This document shows, in pieces, positions 24,701 through 36,020 of a stretch of 64,000 nt of DNA; the stretch's first letter is position 1, and each line of letters begins with the position of its first letter. A program made the position numbers and the translations under genes. This stretch comes from Asterella californica (lineage: Eukaryota > Streptophyta > Marchantiopsida > Marchantiales > Aytoniaceae), in the NCBI GenBank assembly GCA_036924285.1, contig JAYKYS010000004.1, positions 16,586,001 to 16,650,000 of the forward strand. The letters are read 5' to 3'. Below the pieces are notes generated by a model. It did not search any database, was not told where the DNA came from, and was given only the letters and a program-made list of their open reading frames with translations.

Positions 24701-25212
24701 CGCCTGAGCTATCACGACCTCCAATCGTCAGTAAACATTATTCAAGTACGAGTATTTTACTTAACTCTGACCAGGACTTGTTGTTGAGCTTCGACGGCAA
24801 GAGGAAAGCTCTTGTCAATGAGCAATCTGCAGTAGAGGACACATAAACGGTGCTCAGGAGTCGGGTAGTGTTATATCGACGAGAGGGACGATTGGGAACC
24901 GGAGCAGTTGAGGGTCTAGGATCCATGGACCGAGTTTTGTTCTCGCATTCTACGAGAGCAGTTGCCCACAAGGGCAACACTAGCTGGAAATACGATAAGC
25001 ATGGGTCTGAACAGTTCAGCTTGGATCACCAATGATGTTCATGATATCACGGACTGAGCCGCGAGAGAACGAAAGGGGCGAATAATGATGCTAAATCACC
25101 ACTGCGATGATATCAAGTCAGTCGTTCAACTCGGTTCAGCAGTCTGGTCAGTGGGTCATGAGGATCACTATTTGGGTCTGCTGCTTCAGGGAGAGGGAGC
25201 AGCAGCACCTTG

Positions 25213-25215
<3 letters not shown>
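18721..25215. other. Upstream region of the MYB gene and further non-coding DNA
   Basis: Immediately upstream of the MYB start (minus strand) lies a pyrimidine-rich tract at about 18880-18823, of the kind common in plant 5' leaders. A second tract of opposite sense lies at 19145-19215. A TATATAAA element on the minus strand at 20430-20423 is a possible core promoter, but would imply a leader or 5' intron of about 1.7 kb, so it is only a candidate. No other gene is recognisable to 25215. Small tandem features include GGGGAACA repeats near 22315 and ATT repeats near 22230. Confidence 0.4.
23341..23376 (+). repeat. Short telomere-like repeat
   Basis: About six units of TTAG(A/G)GT-type hexamers, including two perfect GGTTAG steps. 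The standard plant telomere unit is TTTAGGG; this tract has the six-base form and is only about 36 bp, so it may be a chance microsatellite. Confidence 0.6.

Positions 25216-25262
<47 letters not shown>
25216..25262. repeat. (CT)n microsatellite
   Basis: An uninterrupted run of about 23 CT dinucleotides. It accounts for Ser-Leu or Arg-Glu repeat frames on both strands. Confidence 0.98.
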
Positions 25263-25263
<1 letters not shown>

Positions 25264-26454
25264 ACTCACTCTCGCTCTCGAGTTCCCTCAACTCAGGCAG
25301 ACAGTCAGCTACCTTGCTACAGAACCTCAATCTCTTCTCTGCTCGTCTCTTCTCATCGAACCATGCGATGCTACGCTCTAGACTCAGCAGACGTTATTGT
25401 AGGGAATACGTTTCGTGAAATGGGTCTAGAGTGAAATGTTGAAAGGTTAGAAGTAAGTTGGGAATTCTATAAGTTGTGCCTCTACTACCATCTTCTACCC
25501 AACTAAACTTTGGCGTTATAATGAATACTACGCCTACTAGACCTATTATTCAAGTATAGCGCCGTGAGCATTTTACAAAGTAATGTTATAACTTATGATA
25601 TCATTAGTTGTATTTAAGTCTATCGTGTAGTTGTTCATTGTATAAGGAAACAGATACTGAATGAACTTTAGATGAAAAATATATAAGGTTTTTGAAAATG
25701 AAAATATACTATCTAAAAGGTTCAAGCTTTATCATGAAATATAAACCTGTTCTCGTTATATAGATACTACTCGAGTCTTTATTTACAGCGTTTAAATTTA
25801 GGATTAGAAGATCGGATCCAAAGAAAATGTCACTCACACACCATATAGGCGTTATATTGGATAAGATAAAAAAATTGTCTAGAACTGGTTAATTTTTAAA
25901 ATCACAATACAGGCGTTATATTTGGATAAGAAAAACAAAAAAGATTCTTGAAGTGATTAAATTTTTTAAACCATCTAGGAGTTACGTTCGTTAGAAGAAA
26001 GTCATCAAGTTGCCCCTTAAGTTAAGCTAAGTCTCAGGTTAAACTGCGCTTGAAGTTAAACTAGGATAAAGCTACATTCTAGGTTAAGTTAAGCATTAGG
26101 TGAAGTTGGGACTTAGCTTAAAAGAAGGAAAAGTAGAATATGAGGAAGTGAAATCACCATGGCGTAGAACATATTGAGTTGAGCAAGATGAGACTCGAAC
26201 TTGAATAAATAGGATGGCGAGAACAAAGTTATGCAAGTTTGGAATTATGTAAATATCGTGTTTTAGAAAATTTTGCAAAAACTAATGTGAGTCTCCACCA
26301 AGAATCTTATGTGTGAGCATGTAGATTCTAGTACTTAATATAATTTAGAGACTTGTTCAAATTGTCAAAAATAGATTCATCTCGAGAGATACCTAAGAGA
26401 AAAAGAAAAGCAAAAGAAATTCTTAACATCTTCATACACTTATTTCTTGAATAT
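25263..26454. other. AT-rich non-coding stretch
   Basis: No gene is recognisable. A motif AGGCGTTATAT(T)TGGATAAGA recurs near 25846 and 25911, and variants of AAGTTAAGCTAAG recur near 26020-26100, suggesting small local duplications. Confidence 0.45.
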
Positions 26455-26457
26455 GCA

Positions 26458-26530
26458 TGGACTTGGAGGAGGTAGTTAGCTTAGCCTTCTAGCAGCACGA
26501 GTTCCTAGGTTCAAATCTCCTTTGAAACTT
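26458..26530 (+). repeat. tRNA-related sequence, candidate SINE head
   Basis: The segment has an A-box-like TTAGCTTAGCC at 26476-26486 and a B-box match GGTTCAAATC at 26509-26518, spaced as in tRNA-derived SINEs. A full tRNA cloverleaf with anticodon arm is not apparent. It lies in AT-rich repeat DNA. No tail or target duplication was identified, so it may be a decayed SINE or a tRNA pseudogene. Confidence 0.35.
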
Positions 26531-26624
26531 ATGCTTTCGGACTTTCGATCATTGGTGAATGAAATATAACAAAACGTAACTTTGCTCATAAGTTTGACAC
26601 TTCAAGAGAAAACGATGTACTCTG

Positions 26625-28525
26625 TTATTCATCATATATTTTACTAGGTTGTTCATTTCGGAAGAATATGATGTACATCTTACTCGTCATACATATGATC
26701 AGCTTGTACATGTTACTCATCATATACATATTCAATTTGTACATGTTATTCATCATGTACATCTCCTCTCCAGATAATAACATCATGTTATTCTCATATA
26801 AGGCAATTTGGATAGAATATTCATCATTTCCATCTCCTTTTCAGTAATAACATCATGTTATTTATATTTATCATATACATAATCAAGTTTTATATGATAT
26901 TCATCATGTAGATCTCCTCCTTTAGTAATAACATCATATTATCATCATACACATGATCAATTTGTACATTCTATTGATCATGTACATCTTCTCCTTCAGA
27001 AATAAAATCATGTTATATATTCATCATGTACATCTTCTCCTTCAATAATAACATCATGTAGTTATATATTCATCATGTACATCTTCTCCTTCAATAATAA
27101 CATCATGTTATATATTCATCATGTACATCTTCTCCTTCAATAATAACATCATGTACTCTCCTCCTTCAATAATAACATCATGTACATATTTTTCTTCTTG
27201 TATCATGTACATCTCTTCCTTCAATAAAAACATCATGTACATCTCCTCTATGATCAGTTTGTACATGTTATTCAACATGTACATCTCCTCTTTCAACAAT
27301 AACATCATATACATCTCTTCTTTCTTACATCATGTACATCTCTTCCAATAATAACATCATGATGTACATCTCTTTTGTGATCAATTTGTACATGTTATTC
27401 ATCAAGTACATCTCTTCCTTAAACAATAGCACCATGTACATCTCTTCTTTCTTGCAACATGTAAGTCATGTATGAATAATGCACATCGTCTCCTTCTTGA
27501 TCAACTTGTACATGTTATACATGATCAACTTGGACGTGTTGTTCATGACGTACATCTCTTCCTTCAAGATAATAACATCATGTACATGGCTCCTTCTTGC
27601 AACATGAACATCAGGTCTGAATAATGTACACCTCTCCCTTGTTGCAACATTAGATCATGTTAATATTCATCATATACATGATTAACCATGTACATCTCCT
27701 CCTTCAAAATTAACTTCATGTACATCTCCTCCTGCTTGCAACATGAACATCAGGTCTGAATAATTTACATCTCTTCTTTCTTGCAACATGTACATTAATA
27801 TTCATCATATACATAGTTAAATATACAGGATTAACCATGTACATCTCTTCCTTCTTGCAACATGTACTTCATGTTGTTATACATGATAAGCTTGTACATG
27901 CTATTCATCATTTACATCTCTTCATGATCAACTTGTACATGTTATTCATCATGTAGATCTCTTTGTATATCTCCTCCTTCTTGAAACATGTACTTCTTGT
28001 TATTCCTCATATTTTACAACTGATCAACTATACATGTTATTCATCATATACATCTCCTCAATATCAACTTATACATGATTAACCATGTACATCTCCTTCT
28101 TCTTGCAACATGTACATCATGTTATTCATCATACAGAAGTTCAACTTGTACATGTTATTCACATGTACATCTCTTCCTTCTTACAACATGTTATTCATCA
28201 TATAGATGGTTAAATATGCATGATTAATCTTGTACATTTTCTCATCTTGCAACATGTACATCGCGTTATTTCTCATATACATGATCAACATATAATTCTA
28301 TTCATGATCAACTTGTACATGTTACTCATACACATGTACATCATGTTGTTCGACATATACAAGATCAACTTGACAATGTACATATTGTTATTCATCATGT
28401 ACATCTCCTCCTCTTTCTTGCAACATGTACATCATTTATTCATCGTATACATGACCAACTTACAAATTTTATTAATCATGTGCATCTCCTCCTTCTTGCA
28501 ACATGTACATCATGTACATCTCTTT
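26625..28525. repeat. Degenerate minisatellite, about 1.9 kb
   Basis: Variants of three short blocks alternate throughout: TTCATCATGTACATCTCCTCC, CTTCAATAATAACATCATG and TTCTTGCAACATGTACATCA. A fourth block, GATCAACTTGTACATG, joins them in the second half. Unit length varies from about 30 to 65 bp and units are diverged, so this is an old array with irregular expansion. Open frames on both strands here are by-products of the repeat. Confidence 0.85.
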
Positions 28526-28529
28526 CTTC

Positions 28530-28860
28530 TTGCTTTCTGGAAAAGATCAACGTCTTCGTAATCATAATTTCCAACTACATTTTATAGTTTTTCTTCAATG
28601 AAATCCTCTTCCTATCCTTTGGACCTCTAGTCACCATCGAAAATGACTTTTCTTCATAAGAATTTTGACCCCTCGATTTGTGAATGTTATTCATCATGTA
28701 CATCTCCTCCTTCGTACTTTCTGAAAGCTAAACAACATTTATGTAACCACTATTTCTAACCACAATTTAGAGTATTTTCTACATTGATATCCTCCTCTTA
28801 TCCTTTGGACATGTAGTCAACATCGACAATAATATTTTTCATAAGAATGTTGATCTATCA
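28530..28860. repeat. Tandem duplication at the edge of the minisatellite
   Basis: The segment from about 28530, including CCTTTGGACCTCTAGTCACCATCG at 28617, is followed by a diverged copy about 180-190 bp later that includes CCTTTGGACATGTAGTCAACATCG. Both continue into TTTTTCATAAGAAT-like sequence. A minisatellite unit (TTATTCATCATGTACATC at 28686) lies between them. Confidence 0.75.
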
Positions 28861-29768
28861 TCTAATATCTTTAACCTCAAGTGCATATGTCTATCTGTCT
28901 TCATTCTCAACATGCAATTTTCTTTCCATGATTTCTATGAATGATAACATGTACCTCCATGTAGTACTATCCAAAATCATGTAATGTAAATGCAACATAA
29001 TTTCGAATGCGCTCTTTTTTGAACTTATTTCAACCAATCTCTCTTCACATCATGAAATGTTGTATATGGGTCTATCATGTACCAGTTTGGTGGAACATCT
29101 ATTTTGTACAAGGGTATGGTAAGTACATGATTATGGTGATATTTTTAATAAATTTTGATAAATATGTGATTATGATGATATTTAAATCATATTTATGACA
29201 TGTTCGATATATGCATGTGTTCCATGCAGAGAAAGTCGAGACACATGTCATAATACTTCATAAAGTTCACTTGGAGATACTTATAGATCTTTTCATGTCT
29301 CTTAGTGTATTATGTAAAGAGCTAGTGTTGGAAGTTTTTTTTAGTTAAGTAATCAACTACACTACTTACTTCTCATTACTTTAACAAATATCAACAAACA
29401 TTTATAGTGAGAAATGACTTAGTTGTGCTCCAAAAGGTTATTATGGTCTAAGATGACGTATTAGATCACAAGAAGAAAAAAATCTTAAATCTTTGTTTTT
29501 CCATTGGTAGGTTATTTTTGATAAAAATCCAAAATATACTCCTTAAGATTCAAAGTTATCTACCAGTTGCTACAGAAGTGATCTCGAGCTCTGTAATGTG
29601 GTATCCGAAAGCTCTTTTTTGAGGCTTGCTTTATAATACAAGAATCAATCTATTTGACATTGGAACCATTGAGTTATAACAATTGAAGTTGAGCAGTTCA
29701 AATTCTTAGATAGAGTGTTCAACAATCACATAAATTAGTGTAAAGTATATTTGAGAGATATTAAAGTG
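28861..29768. other. AT-rich non-coding stretch left of the gypsy insertion
   Basis: No gene is recognisable. The last four bases before the LTR (29769-29772, ACGT) match the four bases after the 3' LTR. Confidence 0.5.
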
Positions 29769-29772
29769 ACGT

Positions 29773-31789
29773 TGTCCTGTTATGGGACCAGTTAGTATGT
29801 AAATTACACGTATAAGTGCGTTTTGTGCATAGTTGTAGAAGTTGTGGTGTGATGGGATCTAAAACTTTGCTCTTATGAGCTTAGAATGCTCTATTATCTG
29901 CTAGGGGTCTCCATGGGGCAGAAAAGGACAAGGTTGAGTCCTTTAACTTCCCATTGGTCCACCAAAAAGTGAAGATAGTTTGTCATCTACCTAAGTGTGC
30001 GCTCTGGGAGGACCGGGGCACTTTGACGAGGGATTTTGGAGATCAGAATGCATGGGCGGAGAGCTCTCGATGGGAGCAGCAACCTGAGTCCAAATTTCAC
30101 TCGATTTGGAGGTCCAGGGCATACGTTATGGCCATTTGAAGTTCATAGAGTGATGGGAGTACATAGCTTTCTCTTCCGATTGTAAGATTAAGGAGTTTGA
30201 GTGATTGAGCCGTCAGATTGAGACCAGATTTCATGAGCTTGTAGTCTGTCAGTTGCTGAAGCTCTGACCCCAAATTTCACCACCGGATGTTCTGCGGATT
30301 GAGCGCAATGACGATTTGAAGACGACGGGGTGCAGAAAGCTTTCAATCTGGAGCAGCAAGTTTGCAGATTTATGGAGGATGATCCGAACGGTCAAATCGG
30401 CTCAAATTTCCTGAGTAGTGAGTTTACCTTCTGAATTGATAGCACATGAAGTTTGAGTGGAAGTGGACAGTTCATTTAGACAAAGAAGCTTCTGTCCTGA
30501 ATCTGAGATTGGAAGTGCGTGTTAGTTTCTGAGAATTTGTTGTAATTGTGGGAGGAGATCTAGCCGTCAGATCTTCCTGAAATTTGACCTGAAGTAGAGA
30601 TTCTAGTATCCTACCTACGTGGCAAGTTTGAGAGGAGACTGAGCTGTAGATCTGTACCTATCAGGTGTGAAAGTTCGCTGGTTTTTTGTCGAGTTGTATC
30701 GGCAACTATATCTAGTCCAGGTCCCGAGTCTTGTTAGCGGCAGCTGGCAGAAAAGTATCCAGTGTGACGTTTGTATTGCTTTGGGGTGTATTCTAGGCGT
30801 AGATAAGACTTTAGCGACCTACGTTGTAACCACGTCATATGGTTGTCAGGTTCGTACTCAACGTAGCAAAGTGCGATCCTTGACCCGTAATGTAGACTAC
30901 TTGTCTAGCATAGTCTCTTGTTTTGAGACACGTTACGGTGCATGCATTAGAACCTTTCACCCAGACGACCTACACGTGGATGAGTATGACGGCATCAAAC
31001 ATGCGATGTGCATGTGTGCCACCTCATCGGTCCGTGTGGCTTGGGTTGCTCGGTTAGGGAGCTTGCACCTATCCTTGTTTGGTATTTGAAACCTTTAAGA
31101 AAAAAGGAGTGACCTGTGTGAGGGGATTCGACCTTAAGAAAATTCAAGAGATTGTTCGTGGAAAGATCTTGGAGATCCTATGAGATTGTATCGGTGTTCT
31201 GTGGATCGAGATACTCTTGTAGTTGGAGTGCAAATGTTGTGAGAGATGGACGAAGGACTCTACTTACAGCCCAGATTCTCTTTTCGAAACCCTTTCCAGA
31301 TTAAACTGATGTACATGTAACGAGTTCATTTTCAACAGTTTCTGATAGAATCCTTCGGGCATAACTTTACCGCGCCTGTCCCTGTGATCTTACTTGTTGT
31401 TACTTACGGCCAAGAATGGGATCTTACCGTCTTTATCCTCATCTAATGAAGGATGGATCTAAATCAGCTCCCTCCTGTAAACTTTAACACCGAGTGCGAG
31501 ATAAGACACATCTGTCGACCCAAAGTCATGTACGAGGCCCTAGTAGTGAGAAATTTTGGAGAGGAATACTACCGAGAGATCATGTCATCGCATATCTCGT
31601 TTGTCGTGCCCATTATCATCCAACATTTTCGTGTGGTTATCTTGACCCTTTACTGAGAGAAAGAAAGTACTTAGATATCGAGGAAGTCAGAGAGAAATCT
31701 ACGTGATACTAGTCGCTCTGTTGTGCATCGATCGCTAGCCACAGCTAGAAGGTACGCCCTTGCTCAAAGGAAAAGGTCTCGCTACGACA
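29773..31789 (+). repeat. 5' LTR of the gypsy element (2017 bp)
   Basis: It starts TGTCCTGTTATGGGACC and ends CTACGACA, and aligns end to end without net length change with 39619-41635. The start is fixed by the target duplication and the end by loss of similarity to the 3' LTR immediately after GACA. It carries the conserved coding-like segment described separately at 31246-31656. Confidence 0.96.
31246..31656 (+). other. Conserved coding-like segment inside the LTR (also 33029-33439 and 41092-41502)
   Basis: One frame, from ATG 31246 to 31656, encodes a protein-like sequence of about 136 codons with three internal stops: one near codon 25 and two just before a second ATG at 31453. It runs MDEGL...NPFQIKL, then VTYGQEWDLTVFIL, MDLNQ, CRPK, VVRNFGEEYY and ends VVILTLY. 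A diverged LTR on the minus strand (53303-52878) keeps the same start, order, length and end, with about half the residues identical. Family unknown. It may be a relic of a gene once carried by the LTR of this clade, or a coding region still under selection elsewhere. Confidence 0.6.
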
Positions 31790-31793
31790 TATT

Positions 31794-31812
31794 TGGTGCT
31801 TCCACTGAGAGC
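31794..31812 (+). promoter_or_regulatory. Candidate primer-binding site
   Basis: TGGTGCTTCCACTGAGAG starts four bases after the end of the 5' LTR, where the tRNA primer site of a gypsy element lies, and begins with the required TGG. I could not match it to a particular tRNA 3' end. A duplicate lies 1783 bp downstream at 33577. Confidence 0.45.
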
Positions 31813-31857
31813 ACGCTTTGAGGTGGTTGAGTGAGTTGTTGCCGAGGAGCGTCAAGT

Positions 31858-32532
31858 ATGAATCTTCCCGAAGCAATGGGGACGAGTGGAGGAGGAGCGG
31901 ACGATCTGCTTCGAGCATTGATGATGTTGTTGAGACAACAACAAGGATGCGATGTTGGGGAGCAGAAGTCTACAAGAGCTCTACAAGCGGTGGTGAAGAA
32001 GTTGGGGAGGTTCGATGGAAGGAACATCACGAAGTATGTTCGGAAGTATATTTGTGAGATGGAGGTAAATCGTGTGCCTAAGACAGAGATGATTTCTAGT
32101 TTTGAGTGGGCTGTGATACCTGAGATCCGTAGTCAAGTGACAAAGCTGAAGGATGCACGTACGAGTTCTTGGGAGGAGTATGAGCAGAGGTTGAAGAGTG
32201 AATTTTTTGATGATGATGCGGATAGAGTAACCAAGAGAACGTTCTTGGAGTGGATAGAGCAGCGTCCGGGGAATGAGATGACACCAAATGAGTTGCTGCA
32301 TGAGTTTGAGAAACGGTTCTGTCAATTGTCTCCATCCGAGAGGACGACGCTTGACTTAAGGAAGACAGAACTTTTTCTAGAAGCTGCTGATGAAAATCTA
32401 GAGGACAAGCTTTTCTTGATGCTAGCAGACAAGGGAGAAGAAAGAGGAGTGAGCACAGACTGGAGAAAGGTAGAGGAAGCTGTTACTATCTCACGAAGCA
32501 GAAACATGGAAGAGGTACAGCTGCAACCTTGA
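31858..32532 (+). pseudogene. Gag capsid region, first copy (duplicated, truncated)
   Basis: The frame from ATG 31858 encodes about 224 residues resembling the gag domain of plant gypsy elements, with LGRFDGRNITKYVR near residue 45, then SSFEWAVIP, WEEYEQRLKSEFF, and a Leu-rich KTELFLEAADENLEDKL block. This domain forms the particle shell. It ends at TGA 32530-32532, after which the duplicated LTR segment begins, so this copy is cut off from the zinc knuckle and pol. Confidence 0.8.
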
Positions 32533-33640
32533 GGTCTGATGTCTCTTTAGCTCTTGTATTGCTTTGGGGTGTATTCTAGGCATAGATAAGACTTTAGCGA
32601 CCTACGTTGTAACCACGTCATGTGGTTGTCAAGTTCATACTCAACGTAGCAAAGTGCGATCCTTGACCCGTAATGTAGACTACTTGTCTAGCCTAGTCTC
32701 TTGTTTTGAGACACGTTACGGTGCATGCATTAGAACCTTTCACCCAGACGACCTACACGTGGATGAGTATGACGGCATCAAACATGCGATGTGCATGTGT
32801 GCCACCTCATCGGTCCGTGTGGCTTGGGTTGCTCGGTTAGGGAGCTTGCACCTATCCTTGTTTGGTATTTGAAACCTTTAAGAAAAAAGGAGTGACCTGT
32901 GTGAGGGGATTCGACCTTAAGAAAATTCAAGAGATTGTTCGTGGAAAGATCTTGGAGATCCTATGAGATTGTATCGGTGTTCTGTGGATCGAGATACTCT
33001 TGTAGTTGGAGTGCAAATGTTGTGAGAGATGGACGAAGGACTCTACTTACAGCCCAGATTCTCTTTTCGAAACCCTTTCCAGATTAAACTGATGTACATG
33101 TAACGAGTTCATTTTCAACAGTTTCTGATAGGATCCTTCGGACATAACTTTACCGCGCCTGTCCCTGTGATCTTACTTGTTGTTACTTACGGCCAAGAAT
33201 GGGATCTTACCGTCTTTATCCTCATCTAATGAAGGATGGATCTAAATCAGCTCCCTCCTGTAAACTTTAACACCGAGTGCGAGATAAGACACATCTGTCG
33301 ACCCAAAGTCATGTACGAGGCCCTAGTAGTGAGAAATTTTGGAGAGGAATACTACCGAGAGATCATGTCATCGCATATCTCGTTTGTCGTGCCCATTATC
33401 ATCCAACATTTTCGTGTGGTTATCTTGACCCTTTACTGAGAGAAAGAAAGTGCTTAGATATCGAGGAAGTCAGAGAGAAATCTACGTGATACTAGTCGCT
33501 CTGTTGTGCATCGATCGCTAGCCACAGCTAGAAGGTACGCCCTTGCTCAAAGGAAAAGGTCTCGCTACGACATATTTGGTGCTTCCACTGAGAGCACGCT
33601 TTGAGGTGGTTGAGTGAGTTGTTGCCGAGGAGCGTCAAGT

Positions 33641-34315
33641 ATGAATCTTCCCGAAGCAATGGGGACGAGTGGAGGAGGAGCGGACGATCTGCTTCGAGCA
33701 TTGATGATGTTGTTGAGACAACAACAAGGATGCGATGTTGGGGAGCAGAAGTCTACAAGAGCTCTACAAGCGGTGGTGAAGAAGTTGGGGAGGTTCGATG
33801 GAAAGAACATCACGAAGTATGTTCGAGAGTATATTTGTGAGATGGAGGTAAATCGTGTGCCTAAGACAGAGATGATTTCTAGTTTTGAGTGGGCTGTGAT
33901 ACCTGAGATCTGTAGTCAAGTGACAAAGCTGAAGGATGCACGTACGAGTTCTTGGGAGGAGTATGAGCAGAGGTTGAAGAGTGAATTTTTTGATGATGAT
34001 GCGGATAGAGTAACCAAGAGAACGTTCTTGGAGTGGATAGAGCAGCGTCCGGGGAATGAGATGACACCAAATGAGTTGCTGCATGAGTTTGAGAAACGGT
34101 TCTGTCAATTGTCTCCATCCGAGAGGACGACGCTTGACTTAAGGAAGACAGAACTTTTTCTAGAAGCTGCTGATGAAAATCTAGAGGACAAGCTTTTCTT
34201 GATGCTAGCAGACAAGGGAGAAGAAAGAGGAGTGAGCACAGACTGGAGAAAGGTAGAGGAAGCTGTTACTATCTCACGAAGCAGAAACGTGGAAGAGGTA
34301 CAGCTGCAACCTTGA
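33641..34315 (+). pseudogene. Gag capsid region, second copy
   Basis: Near-identical to 31858-32532 with a handful of substitutions, for example FDGKNITKYVRE for FDGRNITKYVRK. This copy lies directly before the zinc knuckle and is the one in the original order. Its frame closes with TGA at 34313-34315; the zinc-knuckle frame overlaps it by four bases in the next frame. Both copies share the same frame break, so it predates the duplication. A programmed shift is possible but nothing in the sequence proves it. Confidence 0.8.
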
Positions 34316-35961
34316 GGTCTGATGTCTCTTTAGCTCCATTGCCCAAGCCTGCCAATAGCAAGATTGAAGATTCTGCAATCGATGAGTTGGTTAAGGGTCT
34401 GAGAGAGTTGAGGATAGAGATGGCAGAGCTAAAGCATAGTCGAAGTCCTGGTGATACCAATGCATCTTCAACTAGCAAAAATTTTGTTAGAAGATGTATC
34501 TGGTGTGACAGTACTGAACACCAACGTCGGGATTGTGAGGAGTTTTCCGAGGCTCTCAGAACCGGAGTCGTGAATTTTAGAGATGGAAAGATTCATCTCG
34601 CCCAAACTGGTGCACCGTTGAGTACCAACTTTGGTAAGGGAGGAATGAAGAGTTTGGTGAGAGGTCAGGTTGGTATAGCTACGGCGATACGCACAATAGA
34701 GCTAGAAACATTTGCGATTGAAGTAGATGTACCGGTTGTAGCAGCTGTTAAGAGCGATATAGTTGAAGTTCCACGAGAAGTAATGTTACGAGATGCGGAG
34801 GCAATTCGTCGCATTACTGGATGGGATGATCTTGTAGAGGCAGGGTGTGTCAAAGCTTACCTGGTACAAGAGAAGCATGTAAGCTGGTAGTATGCGATTG
34901 TGGAAGAGAAAAGGAGACGTGATGATGATGATGTTGATGATCCGGAGGAGGCTACAAGGAGAACCAGAGCCACTAAGAGGAGAGGGCAACAAGAGGCATC
35001 ACCTTCTGATATCCCTTTGACGTCCCAAGGGGCATCTACATCTGAACCTATGGTTGATGTTCCTATTCATGACACGGAGATGAGAGAGAAAGGCAAAGGA
35101 GCTTCTTCAAAGGGCAAAGATAAAGCACCGACCTACAGACTACAGTCAGATATCGAGACCAGCACCAACTTGAAGGAGATTCTTGAAGAGAGAATTTTGG
35201 ATGCAAAGATAGAATTTTCCTTGCGAGAAGCCTTAGGAATAGCCAAACGTGACTTTCATGAGTTGATCATAGATGTGATCAAGAGAAAGAGGCAGATGAC
35301 TGCAGATACAGTGATGGTGAAAGCATTGGATACTGACATCACTGGAGAAGAAGATGAAGAGTTAGGTCACGTATTTGTCCAAAAGCATGTACTACAAGCG
35401 TCGAATGGAAGAGAGGCAAGAGTTTCAGACTGTGCTGCAGAACATGGCGACGAGAAGCAGCATGAGAGTCACTATTCTCGAGCATATTGGGCTCGTGCAA
35501 CTACAGAGACAAGGGTCCGACTAGATAACTTGTCAGAGGCTATAGTGGCGTTGGTGGATCACGGTTCGGAGATTAATATCATGTTCAAAAACGTTTACGA
35601 GAAGGGAAAGTGGCCAATCGACACATGACATGGATGGGTTCTTCGTGCTGCTAACAACCAAAGAGGTGAACTTTTTGATGCTTGTCCAGCTGTCAAGACT
35701 CGGATAAGAGATGTAGAGATAGAACAAAACTTTTTTGTTCAGAGTGTAACTGCTTATCCTGTGATCCTTGGTCAACCATACATTACTGCATCTAGGATGG
35801 AGACGAAAGTAATGGACGACGGGTCTCATTATGCTCGTATCAGAAGTCAAGATGGTACGAGAGCGGTACAGTTTCTTACTGTACGTACGAGTCATGAAAG
35901 GAACAGAGAGAAGCTGAGAGACAGTCCCTTAAGGACTGACAAAGAATTTTTGGATTTTTAG
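34312..35961 (+). pseudogene. Gag zinc knuckle, linker and aspartic protease
   Basis: One frame runs across this span with TAG at 34888-34890 and TGA at 35626-35628, ending in TAG at 35959. It contains a CCHC knuckle (CIWCDSTEHQRRDC), which binds RNA in the particle. A basic and acidic linker follows (RRRDDDDVDDPEE). The protease region has the active-site block VDHGSEINIM near 35550-35580, where D-H-G replaces the usual D-T/S-G, and the conserved VILGQPYITA at 35761-35790. The protease would have processed the polyprotein. The TGA splits the protease domain between its two halves. Confidence 0.85.
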
Positions 35962-36020
35962 TTAGCACTCTTGTAGAGCGAGAGTATAGGAGTGTTGATA
36001 GGAGAAAGAGCCTTCCGCTA

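Larger units (their letters stand above)
30771..34336 (+). repeat. Exact tandem duplication, two units of 1783 bp
   Basis: Unit 1 is 30771-32553 and unit 2 is 32554-34336. Each holds the last 1019 bp of the LTR, the primer-binding region and the first part of gag. Unit 2 begins TTGTATTGC directly after CTTTAGCTC of unit 1. After unit 2 the sequence continues with the rest of gag. Differences between the units are few, so the duplication is about as young as the insertion or slightly older. The result is a second LTR tail, a second primer site and a second gag start inside the element. Confidence 0.96.

Noticed and set aside
25085..25434. Several overlapping open frames on both strands
   Set aside because: They are kept open by the (CT)n microsatellite and have no domain.
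26625..28561. Open frames rich in Met, Tyr and Ile on both strands, and a possible CRISPR-like array
   Set aside because: These are translations of the minisatellite. Units are diverged, contiguous and without unique spacers, in a plant genome, so it is not CRISPR.
30667..31089. 140-codon open frame present in the LTRs and the internal copy
   Set aside because: The copies agree only because the LTRs are nearly identical. No diverged relative preserving this frame was found, unlike the segment at 31246-31656.
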